Shown piece by piece: positions 36,368 to 44,885 of a stretch of 64,000 nt of DNA. Positions within the stretch are counted from its first letter, which is position 1; each line of letters begins with the position of its first letter. The notes under the pieces are model-generated. The model was not told the DNA's origin. It did not search any database and saw nothing but the letters and a program-made list of their open reading frames with translations. Source of the DNA: Desulfovibrio psychrotolerans (GTDB taxonomy: Bacteria > Desulfobacterota > Desulfovibrionia > Desulfovibrionales > Desulfovibrionaceae). The translations under genes and the position numbers were made by a program. The stretch lies in NCBI RefSeq assembly GCF_013340305.1, contig NZ_BLVP01000001.1, positions 248,001-312,000 of the forward strand. Direction: 5' to 3'.

Positions 36368-36892
36368 GTGCGTCTGCATCTGAAAGACAACGAATCGACA
36401 GAAACTCTGGGCCGGACCATAGCCACCGCCATTCAGCGGACGGGTATGGTCCGGGCCATCATGTTTCAGGGCCCGCTCGGCAGCGGCAAAACCACACTCA
36501 TCCGTGCGCTTGTGGAAAGCCTTCCCGGCGGAGAACTGGCCGAAGTAAGCAGTCCGAGCTTTAACGTCTACAACGTCTACCCCACCGTGCCACCAACGGT
36601 GCACTACGACCTGTACCGGCTGGAAGGCGCAGGCATGGACGAAAGCTACTATGAATTTCTGGACGAAGGCCGCTCACTTCTGCTTGTGGAATGGGCGGAA
36701 TTTCTGCCTTCCGGCGAATGGCCCGATGAGTGGTTGCTTTTTCGCTGGGTTCCGTGCGATGAAGGCCGTCTTGTAGAGATTGCGGCGCACGGCCCTGAAG
36801 CCACTTGCATCCGCAATGCGCTTACTCTTCCTGCCCGGCCCTCGGGCCAGAGAGAAAGCGATGGCAAGGATAATGGCAACGTGCCCGATTAG
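36368..36892 (+). CDS. tsaE: TsaE, ATPase of the t6A tRNA-modification complex
   Basis: 174 residues starting at a GTG (36368) with a weak ribosome site. TsaE drives the TsaB-TsaD-TsaC cycle that makes threonylcarbamoyl-adenosine-37. Walker A is GPLGSGKTTLIRAL (~36-49), then SSPSFNVYNVY and the HYDLYRL segment; LLLVEWAE supplies the other acidic site. The C-terminus has a Gly/Asn/Asp-rich tail of ~25 residues beyond the usual length (E. coli 153). It is part of the pdxJ-to-cimA run, 15 bases after the CBS gene. Confidence 0.93.
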   Translation: MRLHLKDNESTETLGRTIATAIQRTGMVRAIMFQGPLGSGKTTLIRALVESLPGGELAEVSSPSFNVYNVYPTVPPTVHYDLYRLEGAGMDESYYEFLDEGRSLLLVEWAEFLPSGEWPDEWLLFRWVPCDEGRLVEIAAHGPEATCIRNALTLPARPSGQRESDGKDNGNVPD

Positions 36893-36927
36893 TTTTCCAA
36901 CCCCTTCAAAAACACAAAGGAATCGGT

Positions 36928-38154
36928 ATGCGTATTCTGGTTCAGAAGTTCGGGGGAACTTCCGTCGCCAACCTGGAGTGCATGAAGCAGGTCCGCGAAA
37001 AGACGCTTGCCGCAAGAGCCAAGGGGTACAAGGTGCTTGTTGTGCTTTCCGCCCGTTCGGGGGAAACTAACCGCCTGCTCACCCTTGCGGACGAATGGTC
37101 GCGCGACCCGGAAGCCGCGGAAGTGGATGCTCTCATCTCCACCGGAGAACAGGTTTCTGTTGCCCTGTTCGCCATGCTCATGAAGGACGCCGGTGTCAAA
37201 GCCCGGTCGCTGCTGGGATTCCAGATCCCCATGCGCACCGACAATGCCTTCGGAAAGGCCAGAATTCTGGGCATAGACAATGAAAAACTTACCGCCATGC
37301 TGGAAGAGTACGATGTCCTCTCGGTAGCCGGATTCCAGGGCATCACCGACGACAACCGCATCACCACGCTGGGGCGCGGCGGCTCCGACACATCGGCTGT
37401 GGCACTGGCTGCGGCGCTGGGCTGCGAATGCGAAATTTATACGGACGTTGACGGTGTCTACACCACAGACCCCAACATGTGCAGCACCGCCCGCAAGATG
37501 GACCGCGTGAGCTATGATGAAATGCTGGAAATGGCCAGCATGGGCGCCAAGGTCCTGCAGATTCGTTCGGTGGAATTTGCCAAGAAATACAAGGTGCCCG
37601 TGCATGTGCGTTCCACCTTCACGGACACGCCGGGAACACTCGTAACGCAAGAGGATTCTACAATGGAAGCGGTACTCGTTTCAGGCATTGCATATGACAA
37701 GGATCAGGCCCGTGTTACCCTGCGCGATGTTCCGGATGTGCCCGGCGTGGCTTCCCGGCTGTTCGGCCCCCTTGCCGACAGCGGCGTTGTGGTGGACATG
37801 ATCGTCCAGAACCCCAGCCGCAACGGCAGAACCGACATGACCTTCACGGTACCCCGCGGCGATCTCAAAAAGACCCTCACCCTGATGGAAGATATCCAGA
37901 AGGAAGTGAACGCGGCCGAAGTTCTGCACGACCTGCACGTCTGTAAGGTTTCCGCCATCGGCGTGGGCATGCGCAATCATTCCGGGGTTGCCGCCAAGGC
38001 GTTCGAGGCGCTGCGCTCCATGAACATCAATATCCTGATGATCAGCACCTCCGAAATTAAAATCACCTGCCTCATTGAGGAAAAATTCACGGAACTGGCG
38101 GTCCGCACCCTGCACGACGCCTTCGGGCTGGATAAAGATTCCATGCTTGGCTGA
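36928..38154 (+). CDS. lysC: Aspartate kinase
   Basis: 408 residues, a monofunctional aspartokinase. It phosphorylates aspartate for lysine, threonine and methionine synthesis. Starts RILVQKFGGTSVANLE; other landmarks are STGEQVSVALFAM, GRGGSDTSAVALAAAL and TDVDGVYTTDPN in the kinase domain, then two ACT domains (~265-335 and 345-405, with VVDMIVQNPSRNGRTDMTFT). Allosteric control by lysine and/or threonine is typical for this class. AAAGGA precedes the ATG. cimA begins 2 bases after its stop. Confidence 0.96.
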   Translation: MRILVQKFGGTSVANLECMKQVREKTLAARAKGYKVLVVLSARSGETNRLLTLADEWSRDPEAAEVDALISTGEQVSVALFAMLMKDAGVKARSLLGFQIPMRTDNAFGKARILGIDNEKLTAMLEEYDVLSVAGFQGITDDNRITTLGRGGSDTSAVALAAALGCECEIYTDVDGVYTTDPNMCSTARKMDRVSYDEMLEMASMGAKVLQIRSVEFAKKYKVPVHVRSTFTDTPGTLVTQEDSTMEAVLVSGIAYDKDQARVTLRDVPDVPGVASRLFGPLADSGVVVDMIVQNPSRNGRTDMTFTVPRGDLKKTLTLMEDIQKEVNAAEVLHDLHVCKVSAIGVGMRNHSGVAAKAFEALRSMNINILMISTSEIKITCLIEEKFTELAVRTLHDAFGLDKDSMLG

Positions 38155-38156
38155 CC

Positions 38157-39776
38157 ATGAAGAAGATACAGATATACGACACAACGCTTCGTGATGGCAC
38201 GCAATCAGAAGACATAAGCCTCAACAACGAGGACAAGATCAAGATTGCGCTCAAGCTAGACGAGTTGGGCGTGGACTTCATAGAAGGCGGCTGGCCGGGT
38301 TCCAACCCGGTGGACCGGGCATTTTTCAGTGAGATTCAGAATTATCATCTGAACAACGCCCGTATTGCCGCTTTCGGAAGCACGCACCATCCCAACTTCC
38401 TGCCGGAAAACGATCCTAACCTGCGCTGCCTGCTGGATTCCGGTGCGCCGGTGTGCACTATTTTCGGCAAATCATGGGACATCCACGCCACAGAAGCGTT
38501 GCGCGTACCTGAGGAGCGGAATCTGGAAATCATTCACGATTCCGTTGCCTATCTGCGCTCACAGGGTGCAGCTGTCTTCTTTGACGCAGAACACTTCTTC
38601 GACGGCTACAAGGCCAATGCCGAATACGCCCTCACGGCTCTGGGCAAGGCTTTCGAAGGCGGAGCGGAAGTACTGGTGCTGTGCGACACCAACGGCGGAA
38701 CACTGCCGTCGGAAGTAACATCCATCATCGGCTCCGTCCGTGCCTCCCTGCCCGATGCAAACATCGGCATTCACACCCACAACGACTGTGAAATGGCTGT
38801 GGCAAACGCCATAGCCGCCGTACAGGCCGGTGCCATGCACGTGCAGGGCACCATGAACGGTGTGGGAGAACGCTGCGGCAACGCAAACCTCTGCTCCATC
38901 ATCCCCGTTCTGGAGCTGAAGTGCGGCGGAGCATACACCACCATTCCCAGAGAACGGCTGCCGCTGATAACCGGCACGTCCGCCTATGTGGCGGATGTGG
39001 CAAACCTGCAGCCCTTCAGCCGTCAGCCTTTTGTGGGCCGCTCCGCTTTTGCGCACAAGGGAGGCATACACGCCAGCGCGGTAAACCGCCTTGCCATGCT
39101 CTATGAGCACATAGACCCCAAAGAGGTGGGCAACCGCCAGCGGGTGCTGCTCACAGAACTGGCCGGTCGCGCCAACATCGTGAACATGGCCCGCCGCTTC
39201 GGTTTCCATCTGGATAAGGACGAACCCGTGGTCAAGGGGCTGCTCAACGAGTTGAAAACACGCTCCAGCATGGGCTATGATTATGCTGCGGCTGAAGCTT
39301 CCGTGGAACTTCTGCTGCTGAAAAAACTGGCCCGGCGCGGCGTGCGCGAATTCTTCCACCTTGTGCAGTTCCGCGTACTGGAACTCAAAGACGCCCACGG
39401 GGGCGAACCCATCTCCGAAGCTTCTGTCAAGGTGCAGGTTGAAGGAATAACCGAACACACCGCCGCCACCGGACGCGGCCCGGTCAACGCGCTGGACAAC
39501 GCCCTGCGCAAGGCGCTCATAGGCTTCTATCCGCGCCTGAACGAGATGCGGCTGCTGGACTTCAAGGTGCGCGTCATGACAGCCACCAACCCGGACGGCG
39601 GCGGCACTGCCTCAGTGGTGCGCGTACTCATCGAATCCGGCGACCACAACTCCCGCTGGGTCACCGTTGGCGTTTCGTACAACATCATTGAGGCAAGCTG
39701 GCAGGCGCTGGTGGACTCCATCACCTACAAGCTGTACAAAGACGAATACGAAAAGCGCAAGAAAGACGAGGAATAA
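38157..39776 (+). CDS. cimA: (R)-citramalate synthase
   Basis: 539 residues. It condenses acetyl-CoA with pyruvate to citramalate, the threonine-independent route to 2-oxobutyrate for isoleucine. The HMGL-type TIM barrel has DTTLRDGTQSEDISL at the start, IHTHNDCEMAVANAI in the centre, and GVGERCGNANL; a C-terminal LeuA-type allosteric domain (~395-525) should bind isoleucine. The N-terminus is of the CimA rather than the LeuA subclass (EGGWPGSNP). With lysC just upstream it groups aspartate-family and isoleucine synthesis. A terminator follows. Confidence 0.94.
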   Translation: MKKIQIYDTTLRDGTQSEDISLNNEDKIKIALKLDELGVDFIEGGWPGSNPVDRAFFSEIQNYHLNNARIAAFGSTHHPNFLPENDPNLRCLLDSGAPVCTIFGKSWDIHATEALRVPEERNLEIIHDSVAYLRSQGAAVFFDAEHFFDGYKANAEYALTALGKAFEGGAEVLVLCDTNGGTLPSEVTSIIGSVRASLPDANIGIHTHNDCEMAVANAIAAVQAGAMHVQGTMNGVGERCGNANLCSIIPVLELKCGGAYTTIPRERLPLITGTSAYVADVANLQPFSRQPFVGRSAFAHKGGIHASAVNRLAMLYEHIDPKEVGNRQRVLLTELAGRANIVNMARRFGFHLDKDEPVVKGLLNELKTRSSMGYDYAAAEASVELLLLKKLARRGVREFFHLVQFRVLELKDAHGGEPISEASVKVQVEGITEHTAATGRGPVNALDNALRKALIGFYPRLNEMRLLDFKVRVMTATNPDGGGTASVVRVLIESGDHNSRWVTVGVSYNIIEASWQALVDSITYKLYKDEYEKRKKDEE

Positions 39777-39811
39777 CCCGCAGGGCATTCCGAACCTTCA
39801 TAGTAAAGAAC

Positions 39812-39839
39812 AAGGCCGGGGAGCGATCCCCGGCCTTTT
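39812..39839. terminator. Terminator between cimA and ribB
   Basis: AAGGCCGGGGA and TCCCCGGCCTT form an 11-bp stem with a GCGA loop, then TTTTCC. It ends the pdxJ-cimA run and can serve the convergent ribB transcript less well, because the minus-strand tail has few T. Confidence 0.88.
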
Positions 39840-39944
39840 CCATTCGTGTGTGCTTTTTCGTTGTGGGAAGATTCTCCCGCATAGCCGTCAGTCTCACGGC
39901 ACGGGGAAGGAAGGGTGTGGCGGCATGCCTTCCGGGGAACAGGT

Positions 39945-40607
39945 CTACACGGCCTTGCGCTCTTCAGCGCCCATAGCCGTGCGGTATTGCACAAGATCAT
40001 CCACTGTCAGCACCGGCATTTCATGCCTGCGGGCCAAGGCCACAATCTCCGGCAGCCGGGCCATGCTGCCGTCAGAATTAGTCACCTCGCACAGCACACC
40101 GCACGGTTCCAGTCCTGCAAGACGCATAAGGTCCACCGTTGCTTCGGTGTGCCCCCTGCGCGTCAGCACTCCACCCTCCCGCGCCCTCAGCGGGAACACA
40201 TGCCCCGGGCGGCGCAAATCATCAGGCCGTGCGCCACGGGCAACAGCGGCCTTCACGGTGCGCACACGGTCAGCGGCAGAAACGCCCGTGGTCACGCCTT
40301 CGGCAGCTTCCACAGACACGGTAAACGCTGTCTGGTGCCTGCTCCCGTTGTGTTCCACCATCATGGGCAGCTTGAGTTGGTGCACCTTCTCGTCCGTCAG
40401 GCACAGGCAGACTATGCCGCTGCATTCGCGAATGAGCATAGCCATCTGTTCCTGCGTAAGATGCTCGGCAGAGAAGATGAGGTCGCCTTCATTCTCCCGG
40501 TCCTCGTCATCGGTCACGAGAACGCCCCTGCCGTTACGCAGGGCATCCAGCGCCTTTTCAACACGCTGGTACGGAGTTCCGAAGGGGGTCAATAACGACT
40601 GATTCAT
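39945..40607 (-). CDS. ribB: 3,4-dihydroxy-2-butanone 4-phosphate synthase
   Basis: 220 residues, a RibB-only protein without the GTP cyclohydrolase II half found in RibBA fusions. It makes the four-carbon precursor of riboflavin from ribulose 5-phosphate. Signature segments are [17 protein letters not shown] (catalytic acidic loop), [24 protein letters not shown] and [11 protein letters not shown]. Its leader carries an FMN riboswitch, so synthesis should fall when FMN is plentiful. GGGAG lies 8-9 bases before the ATG. Confidence 0.96.
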   Translation of the reverse strand: MNQSLLTPFGTPYQRVEKALDALRNGRGVLVTDDEDRENEGDLIFSAEHLTQEQMAMLIRECSGIVCLCLTDEKVHQLKLPMMVEHNGSRHQTAFTVSVEAAEGVTTGVSAADRVRTVKAAVARGARPDDLRRPGHVFPLRAREGGVLTRRGHTEATVDLMRLAGLEPCGVLCEVTNSDGSMARLPEIVALARRHEMPVLTVDDLVQYRTAMGAEERKAV

Positions 40608-40735
40608 GGCAGCACTCCCGTATTGCGAAGATACCAGAATCAGGGCGTGGAAAGAGACAGATGCCGCAGCCGCGCAATTTTACGCAACCGGGCGCAGAGC
40701 ATCATGAAAGATGCCCGGCGGGACGCAACTGTCTT
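40608..40735 (-). promoter_or_regulatory. Expression platform between riboswitch and ribB
   Basis: The stretch contains possible alternative pairings: GCCGGGCATC with GATGC and a following GCCCGG block. It lacks a long T run, so control may act on translation start as much as on termination. Which pairing competes with the aptamer cannot be resolved by eye. Confidence 0.4.
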
Positions 40736-40893
40736 ATCCTCTTTCATCCGGACTATACCGTCGGCTCTGGAATCGCACCAGATCTGCTGACTTCCGTCTC
40801 CTTTGACCATCGCCGGAGACGGAACGCTCGCGGGCTTTCCGGAACATGCCGGAATCACCGCCGGTAGGGAATTGCACCCTGCCCTGAGAATAA
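40736..40893 (-). ncRNA. FMN riboswitch (RFN element)
   Basis: On the minus strand the conserved RFN blocks occur in order: ATTCTCAGGGCAGGGTG, AATTCCCTACCGGCGGT, a variable GC-rich stem, AGCCCGCGAGCG, GGTCAAAGGAG-type variable arm, AGCAGATCTGGTG, ATTCCAGAGCCGACGGT and ATAGTCCGGATGAAAGAG. All core junction motifs of the FMN aptamer are visible. It lies ~130 bases before ribB. FMN binding normally turns expression off. Confidence 0.96.
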
Positions 40894-40903
40894 GCAGCTT
40901 GAA

Positions 40904-40931
40904 ACTATGGTGTAATGGGATGGTGTGTCAA
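40904..40931 (-). promoter_or_regulatory. Promoter of the riboswitch-ribB transcript
   Basis: Perfect -35 TTGACA (complement of 40926-40931) and -10 CATAGT (40904-40909), 16 bases apart. The start would fall a few bases before the riboswitch aptamer, as expected. Confidence 0.6.
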
Positions 40932-41022
40932 TGTAAAACCTTGTTCACCATGCCTGCTGCGCCGTCAGAAGACGCTTGGCCGATGAAGCACGGGGCTAAG
41001 GCTGCGGAAAGGATAAAGACGG

Positions 41023-42099
41023 TCAACTCCCGTCAATAATGGTAAAGCTGTCCGGATTTCCGGGCACAAACTTGGCTACCCGGTTCCGCCCCATGCGTTT
41101 GGCGTAGTACAGGGCCTTGTCAGCGGCATCGATAAGGTTCTCGGTCATGGCAGAACGCCACTCCTCCATTGCTTCGGCAATGCCGCTGGAGATGGTGATG
41201 TGAATCCCCTTGCGGATAATGTCGCCATTGCCGTCCCGGATGATGAAGTTATAGTTCTCCATACGCCGGCGGACACTCAAGGCCAATTCGTCCGCAATCA
41301 AAGCCGCTCCGCCGTGCAGAATAATGCCGAACTCTTCTCCGCCGTAACGGCAGGGCGTGATATCCACCCCTTCATCCCCGAATTGGGCAATGGACTTGCG
41401 GATAATTGTGGCAACCGTGGTCAGAGCCTGATCGCCGATACGGTGTCCGAACTCATCATTAAAGTTTTTAAAGTGGTCAATGTCCAGCATCATCAGAGAT
41501 AACGGGGTATTGTGCAGCTTCCATTCCCGCACGCCGTGCGAGAGCACCTCGTCAAAGGCACGCCGGTTGTTCAATCCGGTCAAAGGATCGGTCTTGCTCA
41601 GCTGGTCCAACGCGGCAGCATCCTGCTCCATCATATGGAGAACTTCGCGAAACGTGGCCTGCAGCATGGAGACAATCTCTTCCGGGTCCTGCCCGCTTGT
41701 CACCGCCTGCACGCTCCTGTCTTCCAGATGCTTCACATCGCCCTTGCGCCGCTGCACCATCTGCTTGAATTCGTCGGCAAGGGCTGCGGTTTCGTGCAGA
41801 GCGGCCTTGAGCCTGTGCTCGTAGGGCGCGACCATGATCTCCTTTTCCCGCTGCAACACGTCACGGAACTTGTCATCGCTGAAGTCCCCGCCCTGCAACA
41901 CCTCCATCAGCAGATTCTGAACCTGCCCCTTCTGCATTTCAGAGAGGTAGCTATACTCCTTAATACCCCGCATATACAGAATAAGTGTTCGCCACTTCGC
42001 GTCTTTAGGAATGCCAGCCCGGTCCAGCATCTCGCAAAACTTGCCGTCCAGACTGAAATCACATTCCACTCTATCGCATGACTGATTGGAACTACGCAT
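41023..42099 (-). CDS. Diguanylate cyclase (GGDEF domain)
   Basis: 358 residues from the ATG at 42099 (GGGA 6-9 bases upstream); an in-frame GTG at 42183 is possible but has no ribosome site. It makes cyclic di-GMP from two GTP. The GGDEF domain (~185-350) has DPLTGLNNRRAFDE, LMMLDIDHFKNFND and the active-site RYGGEEF. No RxxD inhibitory site is visible 5 residues before the motif (the preceding residues are VDITPCR). The N-terminal ~180 residues are helical with a coiled-coil appearance (ALADEFKQMVQRRK) and no membrane segment; the sensed signal is unknown. This layout resembles the helical-N-domain cytoplasmic GGDEF family. Confidence 0.92.
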   Translation of the reverse strand: MRSSNQSCDRVECDFSLDGKFCEMLDRAGIPKDAKWRTLILYMRGIKEYSYLSEMQKGQVQNLLMEVLQGGDFSDDKFRDVLQREKEIMVAPYEHRLKAALHETAALADEFKQMVQRRKGDVKHLEDRSVQAVTSGQDPEEIVSMLQATFREVLHMMEQDAAALDQLSKTDPLTGLNNRRAFDEVLSHGVREWKLHNTPLSLMMLDIDHFKNFNDEFGHRIGDQALTTVATIIRKSIAQFGDEGVDITPCRYGGEEFGIILHGGAALIADELALSVRRRMENYNFIIRDGNGDIIRKGIHITISSGIAEAMEEWRSAMTENLIDAADKALYYAKRMGRNRVAKFVPGNPDSFTIIDGS

Positions 42100-42216
42100 C
42101 CATATTCCCGAAGCATCCGGCTGACGGTTAAGAGAGAAAAAAACGCGGCAAAGGCCTGACAAACCTCTGTCCAATGACTCCACTATGCATCAAAAATCCC
42201 ATCCTGTCACCGCAAT

Positions 42217-43059
42217 CTATCGGCCCGGAGACAATGGCCACACGCCACAGTGGCGGGCGGGAGAATACCCGGCCTCAAAAGCCTCCTCCACATTGCGGAA
42301 TGCAACCCTGTTCTTTGGGGAAATGCGGCCGGCATCCGCACATGCGGCAGGGAAAAACCGCATACTCCGCCTATTGCCTATGAATGGACCTGCAATCGTT
42401 ATCTTGTCCGCAAGTCCTGCCCACATGCCCAGCTTCTCACGCATGGCCTGCCGTTGCAGGGTCACCATCCGGTCGTGCACTGTGCGGGCGGCATCACTCC
42501 CGTCTGAGACAAAATACGCCATGGCCGCGCCTTCACGCACCAGCAGTTCATTCACATTCCGTCCATCAGGCAAAAGGATGACGGCCAGAAAACGGCCATA
42601 CCTGTCCCGCGGCAAGTCTGAGAGGAGTCCTTTTTCCCCAAGGCCAGAGAGCTTGCCCGGCGAAATAGCATGCAGAGAGAAATCAGAAGATGCTGACGGA
42701 CCGCCCCGGCCGTTGCTGCCGGTAACTACCGAACCGGCTTGCACCATGCGCACAACCTGTTCCGCAGAGGCCAGAACAATCTGCCTGCCCCCCACCAACT
42801 CCGCAAGGCGGGTTCTTGCGGCTTCGGCAAAGTGCTGATCCGGAGTGCCGTCCCTGCCCATTTCCGGGCTGTCTATGCCTGCAAGCCGCACTGTACCGCT
42901 CCCCTCCAACACCACGGTATCACCGTCCGGCACAAAGTGCACAACGCCATGGGCGGCATCCGCACCAAGAGGAAGCGTAAGCAGCAGAATGCCCAAAGCC
43001 AGCAGCACATGCAGTGCATGCGTGGCGTGCAGCAATATTCGGGATGAGCGGGCCGTCAT
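42217..43059 (-). CDS. Secreted thermonuclease-like (SNase) protein
   Basis: 280 residues. A signal peptide or anchor spans ~8-35 (HVLLALGILLLTLPLGADA). The staphylococcal nuclease fold follows (~38-190): VPDGDTVVLEG gives the calcium-binding Asp, VRLAGIDSPE the first catalytic Arg and Glu, and LPRDRYGRFLAVILLPDGRNVNELLVREG the second Arg region. It should cleave DNA or RNA outside the cytoplasm. The C-terminal ~90 residues resemble a short extra domain (KNRVAFRNVEEAFEAGYSPA), similar to the metal-binding Ada/Kelch-like ends on some SNases. No good ribosome site precedes the ATG. Confidence 0.85.
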   Translation of the reverse strand: MTARSSRILLHATHALHVLLALGILLLTLPLGADAAHGVVHFVPDGDTVVLEGSGTVRLAGIDSPEMGRDGTPDQHFAEAARTRLAELVGGRQIVLASAEQVVRMVQAGSVVTGSNGRGGPSASSDFSLHAISPGKLSGLGEKGLLSDLPRDRYGRFLAVILLPDGRNVNELLVREGAAMAYFVSDGSDAARTVHDRMVTLQRQAMREKLGMWAGLADKITIAGPFIGNRRSMRFFPAACADAGRISPKNRVAFRNVEEAFEAGYSPARHCGVWPLSPGR

Positions 43060-43075
43060 GAGAAGAGCGTACCAT

Positions 43076-43110
43076 GAAAAACGGGCGGCTCCAAACAGGA
43101 GCCGCCCGTC
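43076..43110 (-). terminator. Terminator of rpoD
   Basis: ACGGGCGGCTCC and GGAGCCGCCCGT form a 12-bp stem with a 5-base loop, followed on the minus strand by TTTTTCATGG. It closes the macromolecular-synthesis cluster. Confidence 0.92.
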
Positions 43111-43115
43111 ACCGA

Positions 43116-44885
43116 TCAGCTTTCGTAGTAAGACCGCAGCGTCTGGCTGCGCACAGGGTGCCGCAGCTTGCGCAGGGCCTTGGCCTCAATCTGGCGGATA
43201 CGTTCACGTGTAACGTTGAACAGCTTACCCACCTCTTCAAGCGTATGGTCAGACTTCTCGCCAATGCCAAACCGCTTGCGCAACACCTGCTCCTCTCGTG
43301 GAGTCAAATCCGCCAGCACGCTGGCTATCTGCTCGCTCAGCTTGGTGTTCACCACCTCTTCCGAGGGAGCCACGGCCTTCTTATCCTCTATGAAATCGCC
43401 CAGGCTAGAATCTTCCTCGTCACCGATGGGCGTTTCAAGGGAAATGGGTTCCTTGGCAATCTTGAGCACCTTCTTAACCTTGTCGATGGGGTAATCCATA
43501 CGCTCGGCAATCTCTTCCGGCGTGGGATCCCGTCCCAGTTCCTGCACAAGGTAGCGGGATGTGCGGATAAGCTTGTTTATGGTCTCAATCATATGCACGG
43601 GAATACGGATGGTCCGCGCCTGATCCGCAATGGCTCGGGTAATGGCCTGCCGTATCCACCATGTGGCATAGGTGGAGAACTTGTAGCCACGCTGGTATTC
43701 GAACTTGTCCACCGCCTTCATAAGGCCGATGTTGCCCTCCTGAATCAGGTCCAGGAACTGCAGTCCGCGGTTGGTGTACTTTTTGGCTATGCTCACCACA
43801 AGACGCAGGTTAGACCGGATAAGTTCCTGCTTGGCGCGCATGGCGGCACTGTTGCCGCGCTTGATACGCCAGAGCACCTCTTCCAGATCGCCCACATTGT
43901 GGCAGCATTTTTCCTGCAAACGCTTCAGGATTTCAATCTTGCCCACGATCATTTCCTTGAAGGAGAACAACTCCTCCACGGTAAGACCAAGCTCGTCAGC
44001 AGCAAGCACGGGATTGATCTCGCGCTCCTCAAGCTTCTGGAACAGGGACTGAATATCCACCTGCGTTTTGCCGGTGGAAAGGATATAGGCGGAAAGGTCG
44101 CGCTGGCAGTTATGCATCTGCCGCACATAATCTTCCACGGTTTCAATAATACGGTCTATGAGGGTCTTTTCCAGCTTGATATCGCGCAGGCGGTCAACTA
44201 TCTCTTCCTTGAAAGAAATGATTTCCTTCTGCAAGCCTGCCACACGCCTATCCAGCGTGGCGCATTCATCCAGCTTCAGATAGATCTTCTTCCGCTTCTT
44301 GTAGACAGACTTAATCTCATCCAGCAGTTTGATAACGCGCTCGCGCTGATTCAACTCGTCTTCGCTGGGGTCGTCTTCCTCTATGGTTTTTACCACATCC
44401 TTCAGTTTGATGCGGTTTTCCTTGAGGTCATCACCCACATGAATGAGTTCTTCAACGGCAACGGGCACTTCTACAAGGGCGTACAGAACGTCCTGTTCAC
44501 CCATTTCTATCTTCTTTGCAATGACCACTTCGCCGTCACGGTCCAGCAGAGGCACTGCCCCCATCTCCCGCAGATACATACGCACGGGGTCCGTGCTGCG
44601 GGTGGCGTAATCGGCAGAGTCTTCATCCTCCGTCAGTTCAATATCCACATCGGCGGGCTCGTCTTCCGACTCACTGGGAGTCACCGCTATTGCCTTGCCT
44701 TCCTTTTCCGTATCGACAATGGCAATGTCGAGCTGATCGAAGATCCCGATGATCTCTTCAATCTGCTCAGGCGTGTTGACTTCAGCAGGCAGCGCCTTGT
44801 TGACCTCGTCAAAGGTCAGAAAGCCGCTCACCTTCCCTTTTGCGATGAGGGTCTTGATCTGCTGGATGTCCTTAATATTCCCCAT
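43116..44885 (-). CDS. rpoD: Primary sigma-70 factor
   Basis: 589 residues. It directs RNA polymerase to housekeeping promoters. Region 1.1 is at the N-terminus; an acidic linker (~70-90, [16 protein letters not shown]) follows; region 1.2 starts near 95 ([11 protein letters not shown]); regions 2.1-2.4 near 380-440 ([21 protein letters not shown]); region 3; and region 4.2 at the C-terminus ([29 protein letters not shown]). The non-conserved region between 1.2 and 2.1 is large (~130-330), as in proteobacterial RpoD. Its start overlaps the end of dnaG by 14 bases. Confidence 0.97.
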   Translation of the reverse strand: MGNIKDIQQIKTLIAKGKVSGFLTFDEVNKALPAEVNTPEQIEEIIGIFDQLDIAIVDTEKEGKAIAVTPSESEDEPADVDIELTEDEDSADYATRSTDPVRMYLREMGAVPLLDRDGEVVIAKKIEMGEQDVLYALVEVPVAVEELIHVGDDLKENRIKLKDVVKTIEEDDPSEDELNQRERVIKLLDEIKSVYKKRKKIYLKLDECATLDRRVAGLQKEIISFKEEIVDRLRDIKLEKTLIDRIIETVEDYVRQMHNCQRDLSAYILSTGKTQVDIQSLFQKLEEREINPVLAADELGLTVEELFSFKEMIVGKIEILKRLQEKCCHNVGDLEEVLWRIKRGNSAAMRAKQELIRSNLRLVVSIAKKYTNRGLQFLDLIQEGNIGLMKAVDKFEYQRGYKFSTYATWWIRQAITRAIADQARTIRIPVHMIETINKLIRTSRYLVQELGRDPTPEEIAERMDYPIDKVKKVLKIAKEPISLETPIGDEEDSSLGDFIEDKKAVAPSEEVVNTKLSEQIASVLADLTPREEQVLRKRFGIGEKSDHTLEEVGKLFNVTRERIRQIEAKALRKLRHPVRSQTLRSYYES

